From positions 186,001 to 250,000 of the forward strand of contig NZ_FNJO01000004.1 of NCBI RefSeq assembly GCF_900104095.1: 64,000 nucleotides of DNA, read 5' to 3'. Positions 34,964 through 45,052 of this stretch are shown here, one piece after another; within the stretch, counting starts at the first letter, position 1, and each line of letters opens with the position of its first letter. Under the pieces are notes generated by a model. That model saw only the letters and a program-made list of their open reading frames with translations. It did no database searches and had not been told where the DNA came from. A program made the position numbers and the translations under genes. The DNA is from Ralstonia sp. 25mfcol4.1. Its GTDB lineage: Bacteria > Pseudomonadota > Gammaproteobacteria > Burkholderiales > Burkholderiaceae.

Positions 34964-36022
34964 ATGCCACGCTTCGAAGCTGCAGTGCCGACGTTTCGTG
35001 TGACGGGAAAGATGCTTTTGCGAAGTGCCGCAATCGCCATGCTGCTGGGCCTTGCGGGATGTAGCAACGCCGTGCTGTTGTCGCCTTCCGGCGACATGGC
35101 GGTGCGGCAGCGCGACCTGATCATCATCGCCACCTGCCTGATGCTGTTGATCATCGTGCCGGTGATATGCCTGACATTGCTGTTCGCGTGGCGCTATCGC
35201 GAAAGCGCCAAGGACGCGCCCTACAATCCCGAGTGGGACCATTCCACCGTGCTGGAACTGGCCATCTGGGCCGCGCCGCTGCTGATCATCATCGCGCTGG
35301 GCGCAGTCACCTGGGTCAGCACCCACCAGCTCGATCCCTACCGCCCCCTGACCCGCATCGACGAACACCGCCCGGTGGCGGCCGACGTGAAGCCGCTCAC
35401 CGTGGAAGTGGTGGCGATGGACTGGAAATGGCTGTTCCTGTATCCCGAGCAAGGCATTGCCACGGTCAACGAACTGGCCGCGCCGGTTGACCGGCCCATT
35501 GCGTTCCGGATTACCGCCACGTCGGTCATGAACACGTTCTTCGTGCCATCGCTGGCCGGCATGGTCTACGCGATGCCGGGCATGCAGACCCAGCTGCATG
35601 CCGTGATCAACAAGCCCGGCGTCTACGAAGGCATGTCGGCCAACTACAGCGGCGCGGGCTTCTCGCACATGCGTTTCAAGTTCCACGGCGTGTCAAACGA
35701 GGATTTCGACCGCTGGGTGCAGCAGGCGAAATCGTCGGGCACACCGCTGTCGAAGGATACCTACCTGAAGCTGGCCAAGCCCAGCGAGAGCGACCCGGTG
35801 CAACGCTATGCCAGCGTCGAGCCCAACCTCTACAAGCTGATCCTGAACCGCTGCGTGGAGGGTGGGACATGCATGGCGGACACCATGGCACAGAACCAGA
35901 ACCGCACCCGTGCCAGGTTCGATCCGACCGCGGAAATCTGCACCGCGAGCAACACACCGGACGTGGCGCCGGTGTTCGCGCCAGATGCCGCGCTCAATGA
36001 CGGCAGGCAGGTGTTGCGCTGA
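34964..36022 (+). CDS. cyoA: Cytochrome bo3 ubiquinol oxidase subunit II
   Basis: A 352-residue lipoprotein (lipobox LGLAGC, lipidated cysteine 33). Two membrane helices (about 50-72 and 94-114) are followed by a cupredoxin domain. The CuA-binding cysteines and histidines of cytochrome c oxidase are absent, as expected for a quinol oxidase; the region reads GFSHMRFKFHGVS. It opens the cyoABCD operon. An ATG at 35012 would give a shorter signal sequence. The enzyme couples quinol oxidation to proton pumping. Confidence 0.95.
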   Translation: MPRFEAAVPTFRVTGKMLLRSAAIAMLLGLAGCSNAVLLSPSGDMAVRQRDLIIIATCLMLLIIVPVICLTLLFAWRYRESAKDAPYNPEWDHSTVLELAIWAAPLLIIIALGAVTWVSTHQLDPYRPLTRIDEHRPVAADVKPLTVEVVAMDWKWLFLYPEQGIATVNELAAPVDRPIAFRITATSVMNTFFVPSLAGMVYAMPGMQTQLHAVINKPGVYEGMSANYSGAGFSHMRFKFHGVSNEDFDRWVQQAKSSGTPLSKDTYLKLAKPSESDPVQRYASVEPNLYKLILNRCVEGGTCMADTMAQNQNRTRARFDPTAEICTASNTPDVAPVFAPDAALNDGRQVLR

Positions 36023-36109
36023 GGCGCAACCCGGTTCCACCCCTTCACGAATCAGATTTCGCCAATCATCATTGGCCAGCATTGGTCAATACAGGCCCAG
36101 GTGACAACC

Positions 36110-38113
36110 ATGCCCGAGCGTTCAGAACTCGCCAACATGATCTTTGGCCGCCTGTCGTGGGAATCCATCCCGCTGCACGAGCCCATCCTCATCGGCACCT
36201 TTGCCGTCGTCGTCCTGGGCGGCATCGCCCTGATGGCACTGCTGACCTACTACCGCGTGTGGGGCTACCTCTGGCACGAATGGTTCACCAGCATCGACCA
36301 CAAGAAAATCGGCATCATGTACATCGTGCTGGGCATCGTGATGCTGCTGCGCGGCTTTGCCGATGCGGTGATGATGCGATTGCAGCAGGCCGTGGCGTTC
36401 GGCGACAACCTCGGCTACCTGCCACCGCACCACTATGACCAGATCTTCACGGCACACGGCGTGATCATGATCTTCTTCGTGGCCATGCCGCTGGTCACGG
36501 GGCTGATGAACTTCGTGGTGCCGCTGCAGATCGGCGCGCGCGACGTGGCCTTTCCGTTCCTGAACAACTTCAGCTTCTGGATGACCACCGGCGGCGCCAT
36601 CCTCGTGATGATGTCGCTGTTCGTCGGCGAGTTCGCGCGCACGGGCTGGCTCGCATATCCGCCGCTGTCCGGCATCCTGCACAGTCCGGACGTGGGCGTC
36701 GACTACTACATATGGGCGTTGCAGGTGGCGGGGGTCGGGACATTGTTATCGGGGATCAACCTGCTCGTCACCATCGTCAAGATGCGCGCGCCGGGCATGA
36801 CGCTGATGCGCATGCCGATCTTCACCTGGACGTCGCTGTGCACCAACGTGCTGATCATCGCCGCGTTCCCGGTGCTGACCGCCGCCCTGGCGCTGCTGTC
36901 GATGGACCGCTACGTCGGCACCAACTTCTTCACCGCGGACCAGGGCGGCAGCGCCATGCTGTACGTGAACCTGATCTGGATCTGGGGCCACCCCGAGGTC
37001 TACATCCTGGTGCTGCCGGTGTTCGGCATCTATTCGGAGGTCACAGCCACGTTCGCCCGCAAGCGCCTGTTCGGCTACGCGTCGATGGTGTACGCCACCG
37101 TGGTGATTACCGTGCTGTCGTACCTGGTGTGGCTGCACCACTTCTTCACGATGGGCTCGGGCGCCAGCGTGAACTCGTTCTTCGGGATCACGACGATGAT
37201 CATCTCGATCCCGACCGGGGCGAAGATCTTCAACTGGCTGTTCACGATGTACCACGGCAAGATCAAGTTCGAGGCGCCGATGCTTTGGACGGTGGGCTTC
37301 ATGGTGACATTCGTGATCGGCGGCATGACGGGCGTGCTGCTGGCGGTGCCGCCGGCCGACTTCGTGCTGCACAACAGCCTGTTCCTGATCGCCCACTTCC
37401 ACAACGTGATCATCGGCGGCGTGCTGTTCGGGCTGATGGCCGGCATCTACTACTGGTTCCCGAAGGCGTTCGGCTACCGGCTGGTGGCGTCGTGGGGCAA
37501 GGCATCGTTCTGGTTCTGGCTCACCGGCTTCTACTTCGCGTTCATGCCGCTGTACTGGCTGGGCCTGCTCGGCGTGACGCGCCGGGTGAACCATTTCGAG
37601 GATCCGTCGCTGCAGATCTGGTTCCTGATTGCCGCGTTCGGCGCGTTCCTGATCGCCTGCGGCATTGCCTGCTTCATCATTCAGCTGGTGGTCAGCTTCA
37701 TGCGCCGCGAGGAACTGCGCGACACCACCGGCGACCCCTGGGACGGCCGCACGCTGGAATGGTCCACATCGTCGCCGCCGCCGCAGTACAACTTCGCGTT
37801 CACGCCGGTGGTGCATGACACCGACGCCTGGTGGCAGATGAAGCAGTACGGCTACAAGCGGCCGATGGAGGGCTTCATCCCGATCCACATGCCGAAGAAC
37901 ACCGCGGCCGGCATCGTGCTGGCGGGCCTGTGCACGCTGATGGGCTTTGCGCTGATCTGGCACATCTGGTGGCTGGCGGCCGTGTCGTTCGCGGCCACGA
38001 TCATCGCGGCAATCATCCATACCTTCAACTACAAGCGCGACTACTACATCCCGACCGAGGACGTGGTCCGGACCGAAGCGGCGCGCACCCAACTGATGGC
38101 TGGCCATGGCTGA
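36110..38113 (+). CDS. cyoB: Cytochrome bo3 ubiquinol oxidase subunit I
   Basis: The 667-residue catalytic subunit with about 15 membrane helices. Copper-B ligands H294 ([12 protein letters not shown], with the cross-linked Y298), H343 and H344 ([10 protein letters not shown]) are present, as are heme ligands H116 (FTAHGVIM), H429 and H431 ([11 protein letters not shown]). Each is shifted by +10 relative to E. coli CyoB. It overlaps cyoC by 8 bases. An AGGTGA ribosome site supports ATG 36110 over the GTG at 36101. Confidence 0.97.
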   Translation: MPERSELANMIFGRLSWESIPLHEPILIGTFAVVVLGGIALMALLTYYRVWGYLWHEWFTSIDHKKIGIMYIVLGIVMLLRGFADAVMMRLQQAVAFGDNLGYLPPHHYDQIFTAHGVIMIFFVAMPLVTGLMNFVVPLQIGARDVAFPFLNNFSFWMTTGGAILVMMSLFVGEFARTGWLAYPPLSGILHSPDVGVDYYIWALQVAGVGTLLSGINLLVTIVKMRAPGMTLMRMPIFTWTSLCTNVLIIAAFPVLTAALALLSMDRYVGTNFFTADQGGSAMLYVNLIWIWGHPEVYILVLPVFGIYSEVTATFARKRLFGYASMVYATVVITVLSYLVWLHHFFTMGSGASVNSFFGITTMIISIPTGAKIFNWLFTMYHGKIKFEAPMLWTVGFMVTFVIGGMTGVLLAVPPADFVLHNSLFLIAHFHNVIIGGVLFGLMAGIYYWFPKAFGYRLVASWGKASFWFWLTGFYFAFMPLYWLGLLGVTRRVNHFEDPSLQIWFLIAAFGAFLIACGIACFIIQLVVSFMRREELRDTTGDPWDGRTLEWSTSSPPPQYNFAFTPVVHDTDAWWQMKQYGYKRPMEGFIPIHMPKNTAAGIVLAGLCTLMGFALIWHIWWLAAVSFAATIIAAIIHTFNYKRDYYIPTEDVVRTEAARTQLMAGHG

Positions 38114-38762
38114 TACGACCCTTCCCCTCCACGCGCACAGCACCTCGGCGGCGGACGACGTACCGCCGGGCGGCTACCAGTTCTATCTGACCGAGGAACA
38201 CCACCCGCAAAACGGCACGCTGCTGGGGTTCTGGCTCTATCTGATGAGCGACTGCCTGATCTTCGCCTGCCTGTTCGCCGCCTACGGCGTGCTGGGCCGC
38301 GAGTACGCGGGCGGGCCCACCGGCGCCGAGCTGTTCGAGCTGCCGCTGGTGGCGCTGAACACGTCGTTCCTGCTGCTGTCGTCGATCACGTACGGTTTTG
38401 CGATGCTGCAGATGCAGCAGAACCGGGTGGCCGGCACGCAGATCTGGCTGGCGATCACCGGCGTTTTCGGCGCGGCGTTCCTGTTCGTCGAACTGTACGA
38501 GTTCGCGCACCTGATCCACGAGGGCGCCGGCCCCACGCGCAGCGCGTTCCTGACGTCGTTCTTCTCGCTGGTCGGCACGCACGGGCTGCACGTGACGTTC
38601 GGCATGGTGTGGCTGATCGTGCTGATGCTGCAGGTGGGCCGCCATGGCCTGATCACGGCCAACAAGCGGCGCCTGATGTGCTTGTCGATGTTCTGGCACT
38701 TTCTGGACGTCGTCTGGATCGGCGTCTTTACCTTTGTCTACCTGATGGGAACGCTGCCATGA
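38106..38762 (+). CDS. cyoC: Cytochrome bo3 ubiquinol oxidase subunit III
   Basis: A 218-residue, five-helix inner-membrane protein with the subunit III phrases [31 protein letters not shown] and [14 protein letters not shown]. It overlaps cyoB by 8 bases and its TGA overlaps the cyoD start as ATGA, so the operon is tightly coupled. In the oxidase this subunit stabilises the core and does not carry cofactors. Length is normal (E. coli 204). Confidence 0.96.
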   Translation: MADTTLPLHAHSTSAADDVPPGGYQFYLTEEHHPQNGTLLGFWLYLMSDCLIFACLFAAYGVLGREYAGGPTGAELFELPLVALNTSFLLLSSITYGFAMLQMQQNRVAGTQIWLAITGVFGAAFLFVELYEFAHLIHEGAGPTRSAFLTSFFSLVGTHGLHVTFGMVWLIVLMLQVGRHGLITANKRRLMCLSMFWHFLDVVWIGVFTFVYLMGTLP

Positions 38763-39196
38763 GCGCGCAAGACCACGCGATGAACGGCCATGGCCATGGC
38801 CACGACCACGGCCATCACGAAGAAGACATCGGGCCTCACGCCACGCTGGGCGGCTACCTGACGGGGTTCGTGCTGTCGGTGTTCCTGACGGCGGTGCCAT
38901 TCTGGCTGGTGATGGGCAAGGTGTTCGACAAGTCGTCGACCACGGCCGTCGTGATCCTGCTGATCGGCGCGGTGCAGATCGTCGTCCACATGATCTACTT
39001 CCTGCACATGAACGCGAAGTCGGAGGGCGGCTGGAACATGCTGTCGCTGATGTTCACGCTGACGCTGGTGGTGATCACGCTGTCAGGCTCGCTGTGGGTC
39101 ATGTTCCACCTGAACAGCAACATGATGCCCCAGATGGAGCACGCCCGCGAGGCGGCGCAGTCGGGCGGCACGATCGTGCCGCCCAGGACGAAGTAA
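38759..39196 (+). CDS. cyoD: Cytochrome bo3 oxidase subunit IV, His-rich N-terminus
   Basis: A 145-residue, three-helix protein matching CyoD (GGYLTGFVLSVFLTAVPFWLVM, VHMIYFLHMNAKSEGGWNM). Compared with the 109-residue E. coli protein it carries a longer, histidine-rich N-terminal tail (NGHGHGHDHGHH) and an extended C-terminus. The tail could bind metal but may simply be a drifted linker. It ends the cyo operon; no cyoE (heme O synthase) follows in this window. Confidence 0.94.
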   Translation: MSAQDHAMNGHGHGHDHGHHEEDIGPHATLGGYLTGFVLSVFLTAVPFWLVMGKVFDKSSTTAVVILLIGAVQIVVHMIYFLHMNAKSEGGWNMLSLMFTLTLVVITLSGSLWVMFHLNSNMMPQMEHAREAAQSGGTIVPPRTK

Positions 39197-39205
39197 CGGC
39201 TGGCA

Positions 39206-39239
39206 GGCCTGAAGCGGGCGTCAGGCCACGCTTCGGGCC
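39206..39239. terminator. Hairpin between cyoD and the chemoreceptor gene
   Basis: GGCCTGAAGC pairs with GCTTCGGGCC (one G-U) around a 14-base loop in the short gap between two convergent genes. There is no long T-run on either side. It probably ends the cyo transcript and possibly its opposite neighbour. Confidence 0.5.
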
Positions 39240-39246
39240 TTCAGCT

Positions 39247-40788
39247 TCAGGCAGCCAGGCGGAAGGTCGCCACGGCTTCCTTGAGCCGCTGGGCCTGCTC
39301 TTCGAGCGAGCCGGCGGCTGCCGCAGCCTGTTCCACCAGCGCGGCGTTCTGCTGGGTCACGGTGTCCATCTGCGTGACGGCCTGGTTCACCTGCTCGATG
39401 CCCGCGCTCTGCTCGGCCGACGCCGCGCTGATTTCGCCCATGATGTCGGTCACGCGCTTCACGGCGCTGACGATCTCTTCCATGGTCTGACCAGCCTGCG
39501 CAACCAGCTGCGATCCGCGCTCGACGCGGTCTGCCGAATCGCCAATCAGCGACTTGATTTCCTTGGCGGCCGTGGCGCTGCGCTGCGCCAGGCTGCGCAC
39601 CTCGCCGGCCACTACGGCAAAGCCGCGGCCCTGCTCGCCGGCACGGGCGGCTTCCACCGCAGCGTTCAGCGCCAGGATGTTGGTCTGGAACGCAATGCCT
39701 TCGATCACCGAAATGATGTCCACGACCTTGCGCGACGACGAATTGATCTCGTCCATCGTGTGCACGACCTGGCCCACCACATCGCCACCCTGCGTGGCCA
39801 CCTCGGACGCATTCACCGCCAGCGCGCTGGCCTGCTTGGCGCTGTCGGCGTTCTGACGGACGATGCTGGTCAGCTCTTCCATGCTCGACGCCGTTTCCTG
39901 CAGCGACGAAGCCTGTTCCTCGGTACGCTGGGACAGATCGGTGTTGCCCGCGGCAATCTGGCTGGTGCCCGTGGCGATGGCATCGGTGCCGACGCGCACT
40001 TCCTTGACGATGCCAAGGATGTTGTCGTTCATCTCGCGCAGCGCGTCCAGCAACTGGCCGGTCTCGTCGGTGCTGTCCACCTCGATGCGGCTGGTCAGGT
40101 CGCCCGACGCCACGGTGCGGGCGAAGCCCACGGCGCGATGCAGCGGACGCGTAATGCCGATGGTCAGCCACCAGGCAAAGGCCACGCCGATGGCCAGCGC
40201 GATCACACCCAGCGTGATCAGGCCATTGCGGGCGCTTTCGTAAATGCCGTTGATCTGCTCCGCCGTGGCATCGATCGACGCACGCTGGATATCGAGCAGC
40301 TTCTGGATCTCGGCCAGATAAGCATCGCCGGCCGGCACGAATTCCGACTCCAGCACCTTGTTGGCGTCATCGGTCAGGCCTTCGGCCTTGAGCTTGGTGA
40401 TCTTGTCGCGCGAATCGTTGTACGGGTTGCGCACCACCTGGATCTTCTTGAACGATGCCTTTTCCTCGTCCGTGGACAGGCGCGGCTCGATCTTGTCGCG
40501 CAGCTCGGCAATCGCCTTGACCGAATAGGCGGTCTCGGCCGCGAAGAACGCACCCAGCGACGGATCGCTACTGCGTGCCACGGCCGTGGTACGGCGCACG
40601 CTCGCATACATCAGTCGATACCAATCGCTGACCAGACGCTCCTTGGCCAACGGCTCCTGCATCATCGCGTGCGTACGGCCCGCCACCTCCTGCAGGCGCA
40701 CGACGCCGAGCACGGTCATGAGCGTAGACAACACCAACACCACGCCAAAGCCGATGCCTAGGCGTACACCAATACCAAGATTTTTCAT
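39247..40788 (-). CDS. Methyl-accepting chemotaxis protein
   Basis: A 513-residue receptor. First membrane helix (5-28), four-helix-bundle periplasmic sensor (30-185, no recognised ligand pocket), second helix (186-207), HAMP, then the cytoplasmic hairpin. Its tip carries [20 protein letters not shown], which contacts CheA and CheW. No NWETF-type pentapeptide for CheR docking is present at the C-terminus (ends ATFRLAA). The ATG at 40788 follows an AGGT-like site; an ATG at 40806 is an alternative. Confidence 0.93.
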   Translation of the reverse strand: MKNLGIGVRLGIGFGVVLVLSTLMTVLGVVRLQEVAGRTHAMMQEPLAKERLVSDWYRLMYASVRRTTAVARSSDPSLGAFFAAETAYSVKAIAELRDKIEPRLSTDEEKASFKKIQVVRNPYNDSRDKITKLKAEGLTDDANKVLESEFVPAGDAYLAEIQKLLDIQRASIDATAEQINGIYESARNGLITLGVIALAIGVAFAWWLTIGITRPLHRAVGFARTVASGDLTSRIEVDSTDETGQLLDALREMNDNILGIVKEVRVGTDAIATGTSQIAAGNTDLSQRTEEQASSLQETASSMEELTSIVRQNADSAKQASALAVNASEVATQGGDVVGQVVHTMDEINSSSRKVVDIISVIEGIAFQTNILALNAAVEAARAGEQGRGFAVVAGEVRSLAQRSATAAKEIKSLIGDSADRVERGSQLVAQAGQTMEEIVSAVKRVTDIMGEISAASAEQSAGIEQVNQAVTQMDTVTQQNAALVEQAAAAAGSLEEQAQRLKEAVATFRLAA

Positions 40789-40997
40789 TGCTTGTACCTG
40801 ATCCATTGGTTAGTGGCAGGCCGAGTCGCGTGTTGCCCCCCGGCCGCTCCTCCTGCGTCAGCCGTACACCTGAATGTACGCACGGACAGACATTGGAAGA
40901 CCTAACGGTCTGGCGAAGGCAAACTTGAGTGAAAAATCAGGGAAAACGCGAATTGCGGACGCAAATTCGCGTTGAAAGCCAACTGTAATGTTGGCGC

Positions 40998-42269
40998 CTA
41001 TTTCTGGTGCGGAACGGGCGACGTCGGGCTGAACCAGTACGGCACCAGCGACAGCGCCACGACGGCCACGGCCGAAAAGAAAATCGCCGAGTACGTGCTG
41101 GCCACAGGCCAGTCGCGCAGATGGCCTACATTGGCGATCAACCCAAAACCCCACGATGTCAGCGCCGAACCCAGGAACACGAACGTGTTGAGCAGGCCCA
41201 GCCCACGACCGCGCTTGGCCGGCGGAATCAGCGCGCGGCCCTGCGCCATCACCAGCGGATGCAGCATGCCAATGGTTGAGAGCAGCGCCATCAGTCCTAC
41301 GCCAGACGCCACGCCGGTATCGGGCCAGATCGTCAGCACGATGCCACCCACCATCGACAGGCAGGCCCAGCCGCCGATGGTCCGCTTGAGCGTGCTACGC
41401 CGCACCAGCACCGGCAGCAGGAACGCCGTGGCAAAACCCGCCAGACTCAACAGCGTCAGCGCCACGCCGCGCGTGCCAGCCTGCAGGCCAAATACATCGG
41501 CCAGGTACGGCCCGCTCCAGGCGTTGCGGAAACCCGTGCCGGCCGCCATGGCCACGCACACCGGAATCAGCGTCCATAGCGGCCACATGCCGAGAAGCTT
41601 CACGCTTTCGGCCAGCATCGCACCCATCGGTGCCTGGCGCGCCTGCGCATGGCCGCTGTCACGCACGTAGCGCCATACGCCATAGCAGGCGCCCACCATG
41701 CCCAGCGCCGAAATCGCCAGCGCGGGGCGCCAGCCGAAATGCTGCGAGAACCAGCCCAGCGGGGCCGTGGCGCACAGCGCGCCGATCATGCCCATGGCGT
41801 TCGAGCGACTGACCACACGCATGTATTCCCGTTCGGAAAGCTGCTCCGACGCATAGTGCAGCAGCCCCATGAACACCGGCGCACAGGCCAGCCCCAGGCC
41901 CGCCTGCGCCAGCATGGCCAGCGTTCCGCTGGGCGCCAGCACGAAACCCACGGCGGATGCCGCGCCAACGCCAAGCAGCCACGCGGTGGGACGCCCGACG
42001 CCATAGCGGTCGAAGGCAATGCCAACCGGAATCTGCGCCACCGCAAACGACAGGAAGAAGCACGACGACAGTGCACCGAAGCCCGCCGGCGACAGGCCGA
42101 AATCATGCTGCAGCTCCGGCGCGATGACCGCCAGGCAACTGCGATAGAACTGGCTCAGGATGAACGCGAAGGTGAGCAACGCAATGCCGCGTGCGGCGGT
42201 GCTGTTGTCAATATCGGAGGAAGTCTGGGGACGCCGGTCTGCTGCCGGTTCTGTTGCCGGGGTATTCAT
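40998..42269 (-). CDS. MFS transporter
   Basis: A 423-residue permease with about 12 helices: RGIALLTFAFILSQFYRSCLAVIAPELQ in helix 1 and GIAFDRYGVGRPTAWLLG as loop 2-3 motif A. It resembles NNP/ACS-like anion:cation symporters and efflux proteins of the 'CynX/NarK' branch of MFS. There is no signal of its substrate. It lies upstream of, and on the same strand as, the chemoreceptor gene, but a 191-base gap separates the two. No ribosome site is visible at the chosen ATG. Confidence 0.85.
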   Translation of the reverse strand: MNTPATEPAADRRPQTSSDIDNSTAARGIALLTFAFILSQFYRSCLAVIAPELQHDFGLSPAGFGALSSCFFLSFAVAQIPVGIAFDRYGVGRPTAWLLGVGAASAVGFVLAPSGTLAMLAQAGLGLACAPVFMGLLHYASEQLSEREYMRVVSRSNAMGMIGALCATAPLGWFSQHFGWRPALAISALGMVGACYGVWRYVRDSGHAQARQAPMGAMLAESVKLLGMWPLWTLIPVCVAMAAGTGFRNAWSGPYLADVFGLQAGTRGVALTLLSLAGFATAFLLPVLVRRSTLKRTIGGWACLSMVGGIVLTIWPDTGVASGVGLMALLSTIGMLHPLVMAQGRALIPPAKRGRGLGLLNTFVFLGSALTSWGFGLIANVGHLRDWPVASTYSAIFFSAVAVVALSLVPYWFSPTSPVPHQK

Positions 42270-42489
42270 TGATGCGCGTCGTGGATGTGGCTCGCGGCCT
42301 GTTTTTCGCGACCATTCTACGCGGCCGGAACCGCCCCACCCGCGCGCCGGCACGGAAAACGCATAAAAGCGGTCGATCACCGCGCAGCCGCACGGCAAGG
42401 TTCCGCCTGGTGAAATCCTCGGAGTAATTGCCCGGCTGCCGGATCGATCACGACAGCCCCCGCAGCAACTGCGGCGCGCCTCACGCGGG

Positions 42490-42624
42490 TCACGAAGATG
42501 CCGCGTTCTTCCGGAGCGGCTCGTGCGAGAAACCGCCGACGATGCGTTCCAGCAGACCGTCGTCGGCACACGGGGGCCCCGCCACAACCAGTGCCGCACC
42601 ACACAGCAGCCAATGTTTCAAGGC
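42490..42624 (-). CDS. Possible 44-residue exported peptide
   Basis: A frame starting at TTG 42622-42624 encodes LKHWLLCGAALVVAGPPC followed by ADDGLLERIVGG and a short tail. The first 18 residues look like a signal peptide with a lipobox-like VAGPPC. There is no ATG, and the ribosome site is unclear. The same frame continues upstream to an ATG at 42765 through Arg-rich, unlikely sequence. Treat as a guess. Confidence 0.25.
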   Translation of the reverse strand, partial: ALKHWLLCGAALVVAGPPCADDGLLERIVGGFSHEPLRKNAASS

Positions 42625-42643
42625 GGTGCGCCGACGCTGGACT

Positions 42644-42877
42644 TCAGCGCGCGGTGCGACCGCCGTAGTACGTGCCGTTGCGGGGATTCGAAACCATGTA
42701 GTGATGATTGCGCGCCCAGCGTTGAGCGGCAAGAAAAGCATCGGGTTCACGCTGACTCCATGCACTGACCATCAGCGGCGAAGCATCTTCCTCGGTATTG
42801 AGGTAGACCGCCGCCCGATGCAGTGGGCCCTGGCTGTGGGATCCAGGAATCGTCGTGGTTCGAATCGTCACGCGCAT
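42644..42877 (-). CDS. Possible small hypothetical protein (77 residues)
   Basis: ATG at 42877, stop at 42644. The C-terminal half (SAWSQREPDAFLAAQRWARNHHYMVSN) reads like a real helical protein with an acidic-to-basic balance, unlike the noise frames around it. I know of no family. It ends 20 bases upstream of the possible exported peptide on the same strand. No strong ribosome site is visible, hence the low score. Confidence 0.35.
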   Translation of the reverse strand: MRVTIRTTTIPGSHSQGPLHRAAVYLNTEEDASPLMVSAWSQREPDAFLAAQRWARNHHYMVSNPRNGTYYGGRTAR

Positions 42878-43084
42878 CAGATCAAATCTTGAAGCCCAGA
42901 TGCTACAGATTATGCATAACCCGCCATGACATGGGAATGACCGCGTATGGGGCGGGGTGCGTATGTGGACATTTCTTTTCCTATGCTGGTCGAATGGCCG
43001 CGCCAGTCGGGGCTTTCCGGGCAGGCGCGGGTCTTCCCCAACGTGGCGCGCACGCCACGGATTCGAACTTCAGGAGGCAAGACG

Positions 43085-43786
43085 ATGACGCAATCGTCCA
43101 CATTGACACCGGCCAGGGCACTGGCCGAACGCAATCGCGCGCATTTCCCCAACGAAGACGCCGCGTACCGCCAGGCCCGCAATGCGCTGCTGGCCGAGGA
43201 AATAGAGCTGCGTCGGCACATCGAACGCGTGGCGGAAATGCGGCGCCAACTGCCCCCGGGCGGCGAAGTGAAGCAAACCTATCAATTTATGGGCGAAAAC
43301 GGCCCGGTCACGCTGGCCGACTTATTCGGCGACAAGGACACGCTGGTGGTCTACAGCTACATGTTCGGCCCGCAGCGGGAAAAGCCCTGCCCGATGTGCA
43401 CGTCGCTGATGGCATCGTGGGAAGGCAAGGTGCCTGACATTGAACAACGCGTGGCGCTGGCCATGGTGGCGCGCTCGCCGATCGAGCGGCTCAAGGCAGC
43501 CAAGGCCGCGCGCGGCTGGACGCAGCTCAAGGTCTACGCCGACACCGATGGCGCCTTCACGCGCGACTACGTGAGCGCGGACGACGCCGACATGCCCGCC
43601 TATACGGTCTTCACGAAACGCGACGGCAAGATCCGCCATTTCTATAGCGTCGAAATGAGCGGCGAGATGGCCGACCCCGGCCAGGACCCGCGCGGCGCGC
43701 CCGACCCCGATCCGCTCTGGACGCTGCTGGACACCACGCCTGAAGGGCGCGGCGGCAACTGGTATCCGAAGCTTCAGTACGACTGA
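43085..43786 (+). CDS. DUF899-family thioredoxin-fold protein
   Basis: A 233-residue cytoplasmic protein of the DUF899 family: the opening ALAERNRAHFPNEDAAYRQARNALLAEEIELRR, then ADLFGDKDTLVVYSYMFGPQREKPCPMCTSL with a C-P-M-C pair where thioredoxins carry their active site. Such proteins are predicted thiol-redox or dithiol-disulfide isomerase-like, and their true activity is not known. AGGAGG lies 7 bases before the ATG. It stands alone, upstream of the squalene-synthase-like gene. Confidence 0.88.
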   Translation: MTQSSTLTPARALAERNRAHFPNEDAAYRQARNALLAEEIELRRHIERVAEMRRQLPPGGEVKQTYQFMGENGPVTLADLFGDKDTLVVYSYMFGPQREKPCPMCTSLMASWEGKVPDIEQRVALAMVARSPIERLKAAKAARGWTQLKVYADTDGAFTRDYVSADDADMPAYTVFTKRDGKIRHFYSVEMSGEMADPGQDPRGAPDPDPLWTLLDTTPEGRGGNWYPKLQYD

Positions 43787-43870
43787 CCGGCAGGCGCGTC
43801 GCAGGAGCCTGGCGGAGGCAACGGCAGGCGCAATGGGTACAATGCGCCGTCCCATCGTCTGCCAACCGCC

Positions 43871-44920
43871 ATGCCAAACCCCAACCGGGCCTTTCTGCTC
43901 GGCCCGTTGCTGAAAGGTGTTTCCCGTTCTTTCTACCTGACGCTGCGCGTGCTGCCCGCGGGCATGCGCGACCCCGTCGGGCTGGCCTATCTGCTGGCGC
44001 GCGCCGCAGACACCATCGCCGATACCTCGCTGATCCCCCCCGCGCAGCGGCTCGACCTGCTGCTGGCGCTGCGACAGCGTATCCACGGCGCCGACGATGG
44101 CGGCGCGCTGGCGCGGCGGCTGGCCGTGGAAGTGGCCGGGCAGCAGACGGTATCCGACGAGAAGGTGCTGCTGGAATCGATTGCCCCCGCGCTGGCCGTG
44201 CTGGCGCAGCTTTCACCGCCGGACCGCGCCGCCGTGCAGGGCATCGTCACCACGCTGACCGAAGGCATGGAGTTCGATCTGCAGACCTTCCCCGACGAAC
44301 GCTCTGGCAAGGTCGCGGCCCTGCCGGCGCTGGCCGACCTGGATCGCTATACATACCTGGTAGCCGGCTGCGTTGGCGAGTTCTGGACCACCATGACCGA
44401 AGCGCATCTGCCCGGCACCATGAAGGATCCGTTCGACACGATGCTGACTCGCGGAGTGCGCTTCGGCAAGGCACTGCAGATGGTGAACGTGCTGCGCGAC
44501 GTCGGCAAGGACCTGCGCATCGGCCGCTGCTACCTGCCCGCCGAAGTGCTCGACCGCCATGGCCTGACCGTGCCGATGCTGCTCGATCCGACGAATTCGC
44601 GGCGCGCCCGGCCCATGCTGCACGAACTGGTGCGCATTGCGCTCGACCACTTCCGCGAGGCGATGGCCTATACCTTCGCCCTGCCGCGCACGGCCATCCG
44701 GCTGCGGCTGGCCTGCCTGTGGCCAATCCTGATCGGCCTGGAAACGCTGGTGCTGCTAGTGGAAAACGATGCGTGGCTCGATCCGGCCCACGTGAGCAAG
44801 GTCAATCGCAACAATGTGTATCGCGTGCTGTGGCGCAGTACGGCGCTGGTCATGTCCGACGCGGCGTTGCGCAACTGGATGAATGGCCTCGTCGCCCGCA
44901 TCGACCAAAGCTTGCGCTGA
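43871..44920 (+). CDS. Squalene/phytoene synthase family protein
   Basis: The 349-residue protein has the trans-isoprenyl diphosphate synthase head-to-head fold. Both Asp-rich motifs are present: DTIAD (in LARAADTIAD, about 46-50) and a second in MVNVLRDVGKD. It condenses two farnesyl or geranylgeranyl diphosphates to squalene or phytoene. The sequence looks closer to squalene synthase than to CrtB. A hydrophobic stretch near 275-300 may tether it to the membrane. No hopanoid or carotenoid gene is adjacent, so the product is uncertain. Confidence 0.87.
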   Translation: MPNPNRAFLLGPLLKGVSRSFYLTLRVLPAGMRDPVGLAYLLARAADTIADTSLIPPAQRLDLLLALRQRIHGADDGGALARRLAVEVAGQQTVSDEKVLLESIAPALAVLAQLSPPDRAAVQGIVTTLTEGMEFDLQTFPDERSGKVAALPALADLDRYTYLVAGCVGEFWTTMTEAHLPGTMKDPFDTMLTRGVRFGKALQMVNVLRDVGKDLRIGRCYLPAEVLDRHGLTVPMLLDPTNSRRARPMLHELVRIALDHFREAMAYTFALPRTAIRLRLACLWPILIGLETLVLLVENDAWLDPAHVSKVNRNNVYRVLWRSTALVMSDAALRNWMNGLVARIDQSLR

Positions 44921-45052
44921 AGCCCTGGTCCGGCATTTCCCGCCTTTTCCCGGCCCCTGTTTTCTCTTATGATGCCGCCCACCATGCCGGCCCGTGGCGA
45001 GGAGACTGCTGGCCGGCGAACTCCGCCCGCGGCCTCACAAGGGCCCGGACGC

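Larger units (their letters stand above)
42270..43084. other. 815-base region with only doubtful small genes
   Basis: No gene longer than about 80 codons is convincing here. Two small minus-strand frames (42490-42624 and 42644-42877) are annotated separately with low confidence. The 3' part (42880-43084) is the leader of the DUF899 gene, ending in a strong AGGAGG ribosome site. The G+C content is visibly lower and less codon-biased than in the flanks, as in a decayed or recently gained stretch. Confidence 0.5.
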
